Assembly: GCA_024998705.1 (NCBI GenBank)
Contig: JACOEF010000132.1
Span: 1 to 10,865, forward strand
Length of the DNA stretch: 10,865 bases
Reading direction: 5' to 3'
Source of the DNA: Nitrospira sp.
GTDB taxonomy: Bacteria; Nitrospirota; Nitrospiria; Nitrospirales; Nitrospiraceae
Shown here: piece after piece, positions 1 through 5,884 of the stretch
Layout: each line of letters opens with the position of its first letter
How positions within the stretch are numbered: position 1 is the first letter of the stretch
Program-made: the position numbers and the translations under genes
Notes under the pieces: model-generated
Seen by the model: only the letters and a program-made list of their open reading frames with translations
The model's database searches: none
Told to the model about the DNA's origin: nothing

Positions 1-125
1 CGTTGGACGCGCGCAGTCAGAGCCACCACGACCTGCCTGCTGGAGTGGCGAGGTGTAAGACGGGGTTCGTCCCATGCCTGCCTCGAAGACTCAGGGGTGG
101 TAGTCGGAAGCGTTGAATCGAGGGC

Positions 126-129
126 GGAG
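126..129 (+). promoter_or_regulatory. Shine-Dalgarno deciding the start of the HTH-MBL gene
   Basis: GGAG lies 6 bases before ATG 136. The upstream in-frame GTG at 97 has no comparable purine-rich site, so this element supports the shorter 278-residue protein. Confidence 0.6.
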
Positions 130-135
130 ATTCCT

Positions 136-972
136 ATGCCTCTTGAAGACGAACTCAGCGATATTTTGAAGAAGGCTCGCAACGGGCAGCAGCGGTCGGT
201 GGCCGATGTCGCGGGTGCGAGTGGCTTGTCTGAAACCGAAGTGACGGAGCTGGAGCGGGGGCAATCGCCACGGAGTCGCGAGCAGGTTCACGCGGTTGCT
301 CAGGCGCTTGGACTGATGGCTGAGCCGCTCACCCAGGTGGTGGATGGTTGGACTCCTCAGGCAGTGCCTCTATCGGTACCGCATGTGGAGACGGTGTTGG
401 GGTCGGTCGGCGGGTATGAGGTGAAGGGGTATATCGTACATGATGGCGGCGAAGCTGTCGTCATCGATACCGCCTACAACGCAAGCGGGATGTTGGCGGC
501 GCTCGCCAAGCGGAAGCTTCGTTTGCGGGCGATTTGTCTGACGCACGGCCATTCGGACCATGCCGAGGGAATGGAGGCGATCCTCAAGACGTACCCGGTG
601 CCGGTCTATCTCGGCCCGGACGATCTTGATCTCCTCAGTTGGCGTCCGTCACAGGAGCTGTTGCATGTGCCGCAGCGGGGTGAGACGCTGCCGGTCGGCG
701 GGTTGACCATCCGGTTCATGCCCACGCCCGGCCATACACCGGGCGGAGTCTGTTATGTTGTTGAGCAGGCCGGTGCCCCGATCTGTTTTGTGGGTGATAC
801 GCTGTTTGCCGGTTCCATCGGCCGCTCCAATCCAGCCGGGCTCTACGAGACCCATTTGGAATCGGTTCGGAAGCAGGTACTGACGCTGGTTCCTGACACA
901 AGGCTATTCCCAGGTCATGGTCCGGCCACAACGGTGCGTGAAGAGGTACTCCACAATCCGTTCTACTCCTAA
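136..972 (+). CDS. XRE helix-turn-helix / metallo-beta-lactamase-fold hydrolase fusion
   Basis: Seen: an N-terminal helix-turn-helix of XRE type (about residues 8-60, with the SGLSETEVTELERGQ recognition segment) joined to an MBL-fold domain (about 75-278). Metal-site motifs are THGHSDHAEG (H137, H139, D141, H142), GHTPGG (H200), GDTLFAGSIGRS (D221) and FPGHG (H261). Known: this set, especially GDTLFxGSIGR, is typical of the YcbL/glyoxalase-II branch, which hydrolyses thioesters such as S-lactoylglutathione with a di-metal centre. Inference: a soluble cytoplasmic hydrolase of unknown substrate whose N-terminal domain may bind DNA or only mediate protein contacts. Start: ATG 136 is chosen because GGAG (126-129) sits 6 bases upstream. 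The frame stays open upstream to the window edge, and GTG 97 would add 13 unconvincing residues. It stands alone, followed directly by an inverted repeat. The fold is certain; substrate and regulatory role are not. Confidence 0.93.
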   Translation: MPLEDELSDILKKARNGQQRSVADVAGASGLSETEVTELERGQSPRSREQVHAVAQALGLMAEPLTQVVDGWTPQAVPLSVPHVETVLGSVGGYEVKGYIVHDGGEAVVIDTAYNASGMLAALAKRKLRLRAICLTHGHSDHAEGMEAILKTYPVPVYLGPDDLDLLSWRPSQELLHVPQRGETLPVGGLTIRFMPTPGHTPGGVCYVVEQAGAPICFVGDTLFAGSIGRSNPAGLYETHLESVRKQVLTLVPDTRLFPGHGPATTVREEVLHNPFYS

Positions 973-1097
973 CAGGGTGTTGAAACAGTCCGCCAGCAGC
1001 GTGCTCGCATCGTTCAGCGGCTCAACGTACGACTCAGAGTGCGATTCGCCTCTTCACTCGCTGCGGGCCTTGCCGGACGGCCTGTTTGACCACCCTG
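973..1097. repeat. Long imperfect inverted repeat (REP/MITE-like intergenic element)
   Basis: The left end, CAGGGTGTTGAAACAGTCCG (973-992), is nearly the reverse complement of the right end at 1074-1097 (CGGAC, then CCTGTTTGACCACCCTG). The interior continues the pairing: GCCAGCAGCG near the left arm can face CGCTGCGGGC near the right arm. The whole 125 bases could fold into one long hairpin. The element begins one base after the TAA of the hydrolase gene. It holds no credible gene. I recall similar sequences scattered between genes in Nitrospira genomes, but cannot verify this here. It may act as a transcription terminator for the upstream gene or be a non-autonomous mobile repeat. Confidence 0.6.
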
Positions 1098-1102
1098 CAG
1101 GT

Positions 1103-1111
1103 TGTTATGAT
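1103..1111 (+). promoter_or_regulatory. Possible extended -10 promoter for the protease operon
   Basis: TGTTATGAT matches the extended -10 form TGnTATAAT with one mismatch. It lies just beyond the right end of the inverted repeat and about 80 bases before ATG 1193. No good -35 sits at 17 bases. A TTGACC at 1086-1091 is spaced only 14 bases away. It is the best sigma-70-like candidate in the gap, but only from inspection. Confidence 0.3.
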
Positions 1112-1192
1112 GGTATCTGCGATACCTCCCGGACTGCATTCTCGGGATGTGGAAAGTATTTTTCACCAACCTGGTAGGCCTGGAGGCCCGGC

Positions 1193-2143
1193 ATGAATCG
1201 TGACGACTCGGAGCCGAGCCGGTCTCCCGACGAACTGATTCCCTCTTCGTCCGACGAGGACGAATGGGAGGAGGACGAACGCCGGCAGTTCTCTGTCTGG
1301 ATGCTTCCTGCACTCTTGTTCCTGCTCACGGTATTTACCGTCCTCTGGGCCGGGGCCTACCAAACCACCACCAATCCGCTCGTCGGCCCATGGAATTTTC
1401 TCGTCGATGATCCTGGTTCGTTATGGCGGGGGGTTCCATTTGCCGCCACCCTGCTGGGCATCCTGGTCACGCATGAACTGGGTCACTATGTGTTGTCGCG
1501 TATCCATGGCGTGCCGACGTCGCTGCCGCTTTTCGTGCCGGGACTGCCGCATTTCGTCGGCACGTTCGGCGCCATCATCCGTATGCGGGCGCCGCTGACC
1601 GACCGCCGGGCGCTGTTCGATATCGGCGTGGCGGGGCCGATTGCCGGGTTTGTGGTGGCGGTCATCGCGCTGGTGGTGGGCCTTCGGCTCTCGACGGTGG
1701 TACCGATTCAAACCAGTTATGGCATGCATCTCGGTGAGCCGCTCTTGTTGCAGGTTGCGTCGTGGGTCGTGCTCGGCCCGCTCGCTCCCACCGCGGATGT
1801 GATACTTCATCCGATTGGGTTTGCCGCCTGGTTCGGTCTCTTCATCACCTCGCTCAACCTGCTTCCCATCGGTCAGCTTGACGGGGGACATGTGGCCTAC
1901 GCGTTATTGGGAGATCGGCAACGTAGTCTGGCAGTCGCCCTCGTCCCGATTCTCATGGTCTTCGGCTGGTTGGGGTGGAAAGGGTGGTTCTTGTGGGTGG
2001 GGCTGGCCGGTATGATGGGATTGGCCCATCCACCGGTGCGGAATTCTCATCGTGAACTCGGGCGAACCCGTGTGCTGGTCGGTTGGTTCGCCCTCGTGAT
2101 TTTTGCGCTGACGTTCTCCTGGGAGCCGTTTATTTTGCGGTAA
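1193..2143 (+). CDS. Site-2 protease family (M50) intramembrane zinc metalloprotease, EGY-like
   Basis: Seen: a 316-residue, very hydrophobic protein. HELGH at 94-98 gives two zinc-ligand histidines and the catalytic glutamate, and NLLPIGQLDGGH at 222-233 supplies the third ligand, D230. The first 29 residues are strongly acidic (13 Asp/Glu), followed by a membrane segment at about 31-52 and several more to the C-terminus. Known: M50 proteases cut substrates inside the membrane. The segment after HELGH (LPLFVPGLPHFVGTFGAII) and the AGPIAG motif resemble the plant/cyanobacterial EGY-like subgroup, not RseP, and no PDZ domain is visible. Start: ATG 1193 with GGAGG at 1182-1186. The next gene starts 3 bases after the stop, so the two are probably co-translated. 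Inference: regulated membrane proteolysis with an unknown substrate; no anti-sigma factor gene is adjacent. Confidence 0.92.
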   Translation: MNRDDSEPSRSPDELIPSSSDEDEWEEDERRQFSVWMLPALLFLLTVFTVLWAGAYQTTTNPLVGPWNFLVDDPGSLWRGVPFAATLLGILVTHELGHYVLSRIHGVPTSLPLFVPGLPHFVGTFGAIIRMRAPLTDRRALFDIGVAGPIAGFVVAVIALVVGLRLSTVVPIQTSYGMHLGEPLLLQVASWVVLGPLAPTADVILHPIGFAAWFGLFITSLNLLPIGQLDGGHVAYALLGDRQRSLAVALVPILMVFGWLGWKGWFLWVGLAGMMGLAHPPVRNSHRELGRTRVLVGWFALVIFALTFSWEPFILR

Positions 2144-2146
2144 TCG

Positions 2147-2875
2147 ATGCATTGTCAAAAATGTGGTTGGGCACAGGAGGGCGGCCGGGTTGAGTGTGTT
2201 CGTTGCGGGATTATTTTTGCGAAACTCGCCAAAGCGCCACGGCCTGGCTCAATCGCTGGGCCGCGTCCACCTGTTCGGAGCGCAGCCTGGCTGAGATTCG
2301 CCGGGGACTGCCTTTTCACGACGGAGGAGTCGGTCAATCCGTTTCATTTCGCCGGGCGGGTGCTGGTGTTGCTCGGGCTCGTCCTGTGGGGCTGGCGCTT
2401 CATCACCACGCCGCTCGAGACAAACTACACGGGCGAATCGTTTCTGCATCTGGTGAATCTGCCGTTCCATGAAGCGGGACATGTGCTCTTCATGCCCTTC
2501 GGACGCTTCATGACCATCCTCGGCGGCAGCCTCGGACAAATTCTCATGCCGCTGGTGTGTCTGGGCACGTTTCTTTTTAAGACCCGCGATCCGTTCGGCG
2601 GATCGGTGGCTCTGTGGTGGACGGCCGAGAACTTCATGGACGTGGCGCCCTATATCAACGACGCCCGAGCAATGGATCTCCTGCTGCTGGGCGGATTCAC
2701 CGGCAAGGAAGTCGATGCGCATGATTGGAACAATCTCCTCACGATGCTCGGGTGGTTACAGTACGATCATGGTCTGGCGAAACTGTCCTACGGCATTGGG
2801 ACGGGGCTGATGGTGCTCGCGTTGGTCTGGGGCGCAATGCTCCTGCATCGACAATACCGGCGACTGGACTGGTAG
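2147..2875 (+). CDS. Zinc-ribbon membrane protein with HExxH metalloprotease-like motif
   Basis: Seen: 242 residues. An N-terminal zinc ribbon has cysteines C3, C6, C17 and C20, followed by a linker and a membrane segment at about 70-86. HEAGH at 108-112 is followed by a Gly-rich hydrophobic stretch (LGGSLGQILMPL). A TAENFMD segment (E161, N162, D165) lies about 50 residues later, where gluzincin-type enzymes place a third ligand. An HDWNNLL motif and a C-terminal membrane segment at about 213-232 complete the protein. It starts 3 bases after the stop of the M50 protease gene. Inference: a membrane-bound zinc-dependent peptidase, or a protein derived from one, acting with the preceding protease. 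I do not know a characterised homologue, and activity is unproven. The zinc ribbon may sense or recruit a substrate on the cytoplasmic side. Confidence 0.85.
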   Translation: MHCQKCGWAQEGGRVECVRCGIIFAKLAKAPRPGSIAGPRPPVRSAAWLRFAGDCLFTTEESVNPFHFAGRVLVLLGLVLWGWRFITTPLETNYTGESFLHLVNLPFHEAGHVLFMPFGRFMTILGGSLGQILMPLVCLGTFLFKTRDPFGGSVALWWTAENFMDVAPYINDARAMDLLLLGGFTGKEVDAHDWNNLLTMLGWLQYDHGLAKLSYGIGTGLMVLALVWGAMLLHRQYRRLDW

Positions 2876-2938
2876 CTGCGCTTGTCCTCCCGCGCCCATC
2901 CTTGAAAAGATCCGACACATCGGGCACACTGCCGGGCT

Positions 2939-3421
2939 ATGCTGACCTTGCCTATGCTCGTTCGAAGTGCGGCTTGTCTGATCGGGCTCTGTGTCGGTTT
3001 CACGCCGGCGCTTGTCCACGCCGAAGAGGGTGCATCACGGTTTGTTCTGGAGCTGGACGGCCAGGCGGTGAAGGATTTGGTGAGCGGGCTGACCTGGGAG
3101 CGGGAACCGGATTATATCTTCGATGTGTGGGATCGCTCGATCGCTCGTTGCGCCACCAAAACGGTCGGTGGCCGACAGGGATGGCGCGCCCCTAGCATCG
3201 ACGAAATCAAGACGTTGGTTGATCTGGATCAGCAGGATCCCTCATTTCCGCCGGGGCATCCGTTTCGCAATATTCGGTCCGGCATCTATTGGACGGCAAC
3301 ACCCCATCCCACCGATGACATCGTCGCATGGCAACAAAGTTTCTTCTCCGGCCAAGCGGTGACCGATCAAAAATCAGGCATGCGCCGTCTCTGGTGCCTG
3401 CTGGGAGTCGCACCTAAGTAA
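2939..3421 (+). CDS. Secreted DUF1566 (Lcl C-terminal-like) domain protein
   Basis: Seen: 160 residues beginning with a signal peptide (hydrophobic core about 11-25, likely cut after V26-H27-A28). The mature part has the order typical of DUF1566: DLVSGLTWERE (46 onward), a Cys, GWRAPSIDEIKTLVDL (around 82), YWTAT (117-121), then an AWQQSFFSG stretch and a final WCL. Known: these domains are common in exported bacterial proteins and fold like a C-type-lectin/formylglycine-type scaffold; their role is mostly unknown. It lies 63 bases after the zinc-ribbon gene and could be in the same transcript. Start: ATG 2939 has only a weak GCCGGG upstream; ATG 2954 is possible and would still leave most of the signal peptide. 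Periplasmic or outer-membrane-exposed location is inferred. Confidence 0.85.
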   Translation: MLTLPMLVRSAACLIGLCVGFTPALVHAEEGASRFVLELDGQAVKDLVSGLTWEREPDYIFDVWDRSIARCATKTVGGRQGWRAPSIDEIKTLVDLDQQDPSFPPGHPFRNIRSGIYWTATPHPTDDIVAWQQSFFSGQAVTDQKSGMRRLWCLLGVAPK

Positions 3422-3771
3422 TCCCGGTAGGCCGCTCGCTCGCGACGACTTCCACTCACACAGGGCCTGACGTGCTCACAGGACTCTCCTGGCTTGGAAC
3501 GTGCTGGCTCTGAAGTCACGTTTTTCACGCGCGAGAGGACCGTCCTGCGATAACACGGCATGCAATTTTTGCAGAGCCATCTCCGGAGTGCTCGCTGGGC
3601 ACGCCTGGCGGCGATGCCGACGAGTCGTTTTGTAGGGTCAACCTCTTATAGATCCAATACATTGTATGGCCTGGGCGGAAAGGCACGAGAGTTGCTCTAG
3701 AGTTGCGTTAATAAAGCGGCAAGGCAACCGTGTCCCTCAACATGCATGCATCTGGAGAGGAACCTGGACCT
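3422..3771. other. 350-base intergenic region with small palindromes
   Basis: No convincing gene on either strand. It holds an 11-base palindrome AGGACCGTCCT (3536-3546), an 11-base palindrome ATACATTGTAT (3657-3667), an 8-base direct repeat AGAGTTGC (3688-3695 and 3699-3706, period 11), and the sigma-54-like site noted separately. These are candidate operator-like sites without a known owner. Confidence 0.5.
3490..3505 (+). promoter_or_regulatory. Possible sigma-54 (-24/-12) promoter
   Basis: TGGCTTGGAACGTGCT has the invariant GG-N10-GC spacing and matches TGGCACG-N4-TTGCW at most defined positions, with mismatches at the A, C and first T. It points towards the small zinc-binding gene at 3772 and then the ABC gene. 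A sigma-54 activator is encoded later in the window, but no binding site for it can be shown. A chance match is quite possible. Confidence 0.28.
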
Positions 3772-3960
3772 ATGGAACAGACGGATCATCCTTGCGAGCA
3801 ATGTGCTCGAACCAACGCTCGCCTCATTTTCGATCAATGGAGCAAACTGCTCCTGTGTGAAACGTGCCTGGAGCGAATGCGATGGCAGCAGACCTGGTCG
3901 CTCCTGCGGGAGGCTGAGACGCGTGTGCGCGCTAGCTCAGTTATTTCTGGCCATGAATGA
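3772..3960 (+). CDS. Small CxxC-x17-CxxC putative zinc-binding protein
   Basis: Seen: 62 residues from ATG 3772, with PCEQC (C8, C11) and LCETC (C29, C32), a treble-clef/zinc-ribbon-like spacing, followed by a basic and amphipathic helix-like tail (LERMRWQQTWSLLREAE). Known: two CxxC pairs at this distance usually hold one zinc ion. Start: GGAGAGG at 3754-3760 lies 11 bases upstream, a little far. ATG 3742 and GTG 3730 are in-frame alternatives that would add 10 or 14 residues. No characterised family is recognised. It is isolated between a long non-coding stretch and the ABC gene. The regular Cys pattern is the main argument that it is real. Confidence 0.6.
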   Translation: MEQTDHPCEQCARTNARLIFDQWSKLLLCETCLERMRWQQTWSLLREAETRVRASSVISGHE

Positions 3961-3974
3961 GGGAGGGCATGTGA

Positions 3975-4006
3975 CGCCACATCGACACACCTGTCTCTGT
4001 GTGGCG
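3975..4006 (+). terminator. Hairpin after the small zinc-protein gene
   Basis: CGCCACA (3975-3981) pairs with TGTGGCG (4000-4006), with further ACACA/TGTGT pairing possible in the loop. It lies 15 bases after the stop. There is no T-run downstream, so intrinsic termination is uncertain; it could be an RNA-stability element. Confidence 0.3.
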
Positions 4007-4081
4007 CCCGTCCTCTGAGTGCGGATGGTTATCTCGCTTCGCGACGAACGCATAGGCTGCGAGAAGTGCCTGCGCGTGATC

Positions 4082-4086
4082 AGGAG
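4082..4086 (+). promoter_or_regulatory. Shine-Dalgarno deciding the start of the ABC gene
   Basis: AGGAG lies 6 bases before ATG 4093. The in-frame GTG at 4066 has no such site. Just upstream, TCTCGC and GCGAGA (within about 4031-4065) could form a leader hairpin. Confidence 0.6.
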
Positions 4087-4092
4087 CCTCTC

Positions 4093-5772
4093 ATGCCTGG
4101 CCGCTATCTAGAGCTGAAGCCGGTTCGCAGCACCCTGTGGGCAGAGGTGTCTCGGCTTGCGTTTGTGATCGGCCTCGAACAGCGCATTCTCACGCTCATC
4201 ATCTCCTACGCCTTGGCCATCGCTCTCTTTTCGTTGGTTGTTCCTCTGACCGTTCAGGAACTCGTCAATAGCTTCGCCTTTTCGATCCAGCCGGTCATGA
4301 TTGTGACCCTCGCACTGATCATTCTGATCGGGCTGCTTTTCATCGGGTTCTTCCGGGTCTTTCAGACGAGCGCGACGGAAATACTTTTTCAGCGGCTCTA
4401 TACCCGTATCGCGATCGCCATGACGGAACACCTGCCTCGGGTGCGGGAAGAGGTGTTCGTGCCCAGCTACGCGAACTACTTCGGAGAAGCGGAACTATTG
4501 CCGCGCGCGGTGGTGGTCGTGCTGGTCGACCTGATCAATGTGGTGATTTCCGATGCGACCTGGATGCTCATCCTCGTCGTCTATCATCCGAACTTCGTCG
4601 TCTACAACGCGTTTCTGATCGGCGGCTTTGTGCTGGTGCAATTCACCTCCGCGCGGGGAGGCGTTCAAGCGACGCAGACGGTCTCGCAACTCCATTACGA
4701 TCTCATGACCTGGATGCAGGATATCGCGCAAAACCGCCTGCATTTCAAAGCCACCCAGAGCGCGCCCTTGTTGCTCAGTAAAACCGATCGGTTGCTGGAT
4801 TCGTACTTGTCGGCGAGACGAGCCCGCTCCGGCGTGTTGACCTGGCGTCAGTATGTCAGCACGGTGATCTGGGAGGCGGTGTGCCATAGCAGCATGATCG
4901 GCATGGGCGGGTGGCTGCTGTCGATTGGGCAAATCACGCTCGGGCAGTTTGTGGCCGCCGAAGTCATCGTCGGCACACTCCTGCTCAATCTCGATACGGT
5001 GACGCGTCGAATGTACGCCGTCACCTATATCCTGACGTCCTTCGATGAGCTGACACGGGTTTTCTCCCTTCCCAAAGACGATGTCACAGAAGCGGCGTCG
5101 TTCGCGCGTATTGCCGATCCCGTGACCCACGGTCTTCGTGTGACGTGTAAGAATGCCGCGTTTGCCTATCCCAACTCCCCGCCGGTCATCGAGGGGTTCA
5201 ATTTGGAGGTGGTTCCCGGGGAAAAGGTGGCGGTCATTTCCTCGACCAGCACGGGGAAATCCACCCTCGCCCTCTTGCTGGCCGGGCTGTCTCGCCCGAC
5301 CGCCGGGGTGATTCGATTCAACGATGTGGACCTCCGCGAGATGACCATGGAGGATATCAATGCCGCTCGTGCGCTGGTTCTCGATTCGCATCTGACATTG
5401 TTCGGAGGGACGCTGGAGGAAAATATCTCACTCGGACGGCCGTCGGTCCACTTCGAAGACCTTCGCTGGGCGCTGAGGTTTACGGGGTTGGAAGACGATG
5501 CCGATAGATGGTCGCGCGGCCTGGAAACCCCGGCGCTGGCTGGAGGAAAGCTCTTCACGAAGAGTCAGATTCTTCGCATCCTGGTTGCCCGTGCGATCGT
5601 GACGCGGCCGCAATTGCTCATCTTCGACGGGACGTTACATAACATGGAACCGGATCTGAGGCAGATTCTGCTGCGGCGACTCTGTTCAAAGGAGGAAACG
5701 TGGTCGGTGATCTTCGTCACCAACGACCCTTCCATCGGAGAATATGTCGATCGCCGCGTCATGCTGGGGTGA
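4093..5772 (+). CDS. ABC half-transporter (TMD-NBD fusion) with degenerate ATPase motifs
   Basis: Seen: 559 residues. The N-terminal membrane domain (about 25-310) has roughly six hydrophobic segments, and the C-terminal ATPase domain spans about 340-559. Nearly every catalytic motif is altered. In Walker A the first Gly is Ser (S383, then STSTGKST, with K389 kept). The Q-loop Gln is replaced (D431 region). The LSGGQ signature position, ten residues before ARAI, reads FTKSQ (488-492). Walker B LLIFDG keeps D512 but has Gly513 for the catalytic Glu. The switch His is Asn (N544 in VTND). Known: half-transporters work as dimers, and sites with such changes bind ATP but hydrolyse poorly. Inference: it may pair with an active partner encoded elsewhere, or act as an ATP-gated channel or sensor. 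The membrane domain ends with GQITLGQFVAAEVIVG, as in many type-I exporters of unknown substrate. The reading frame is intact throughout, so this is not a decaying gene. Confidence 0.9.
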   Translation: MPGRYLELKPVRSTLWAEVSRLAFVIGLEQRILTLIISYALAIALFSLVVPLTVQELVNSFAFSIQPVMIVTLALIILIGLLFIGFFRVFQTSATEILFQRLYTRIAIAMTEHLPRVREEVFVPSYANYFGEAELLPRAVVVVLVDLINVVISDATWMLILVVYHPNFVVYNAFLIGGFVLVQFTSARGGVQATQTVSQLHYDLMTWMQDIAQNRLHFKATQSAPLLLSKTDRLLDSYLSARRARSGVLTWRQYVSTVIWEAVCHSSMIGMGGWLLSIGQITLGQFVAAEVIVGTLLLNLDTVTRRMYAVTYILTSFDELTRVFSLPKDDVTEAASFARIADPVTHGLRVTCKNAAFAYPNSPPVIEGFNLEVVPGEKVAVISSTSTGKSTLALLLAGLSRPTAGVIRFNDVDLREMTMEDINAARALVLDSHLTLFGGTLEENISLGRPSVHFEDLRWALRFTGLEDDADRWSRGLETPALAGGKLFTKSQILRILVARAIVTRPQLLIFDGTLHNMEPDLRQILLRRLCSKEETWSVIFVTNDPSIGEYVDRRVMLG

Positions 5773-5804
5773 GTGTCGCCGGGCGTTGAGTCTGCCCGGC
5801 ACAC
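5773..5804 (+). terminator. Strong hairpin immediately after the ABC gene
   Basis: GCCGGGC (5778-5784) pairs perfectly with GCCCGGC (5794-5800) around a 9-base loop, extended across one bulge by GTGT (5773-5776) with ACAC (5801-5804). It begins at the base after the TGA. There is no T-run, so it may be a Rho-assisted or 3'-end-protecting structure and not a classical terminator. It separates the ABC gene from the two-component operon. Confidence 0.45.
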
Positions 5805-5884
5805 GGACGGAGCGTTCGGCTATACAGCCTCAGTCCTGCGTGGTAGCATGCAAGCCTGCTCGAATCTTCCTGTAGGACAGAGGT

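Noticed and set aside
1..58. Possible end of an upstream gene (frame 2, stop TAA 56-58)
   Set aside because: Only 18 codons are visible without a recognisable motif, and the other two frames are open too; cannot be decided from the window.
917..1177. Plus-strand ORF of 86 codons over the inverted repeat
   Set aside because: It overlaps the end of the hydrolase gene and runs through the palindrome, with no protein-like features.
4495..5391. Minus-strand ORF of 298 codons
   Set aside because: Antisense shadow of the ABC gene; the product is low-complexity His/Arg-rich and has no recognisable domain.
5536..5550. LAGGK in the ABC protein as the signature motif
   Set aside because: It lies 16 residues before ARAI, too far. 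The signature normally sits 10 residues before, where FTKSQ is found.
5820..5829. CTATACAGCC shared with the region upstream of the TPR gene (about 9414-9423)
   Set aside because: A 10-base match between two places is expected many times by chance in a window this size; flanks do not match.
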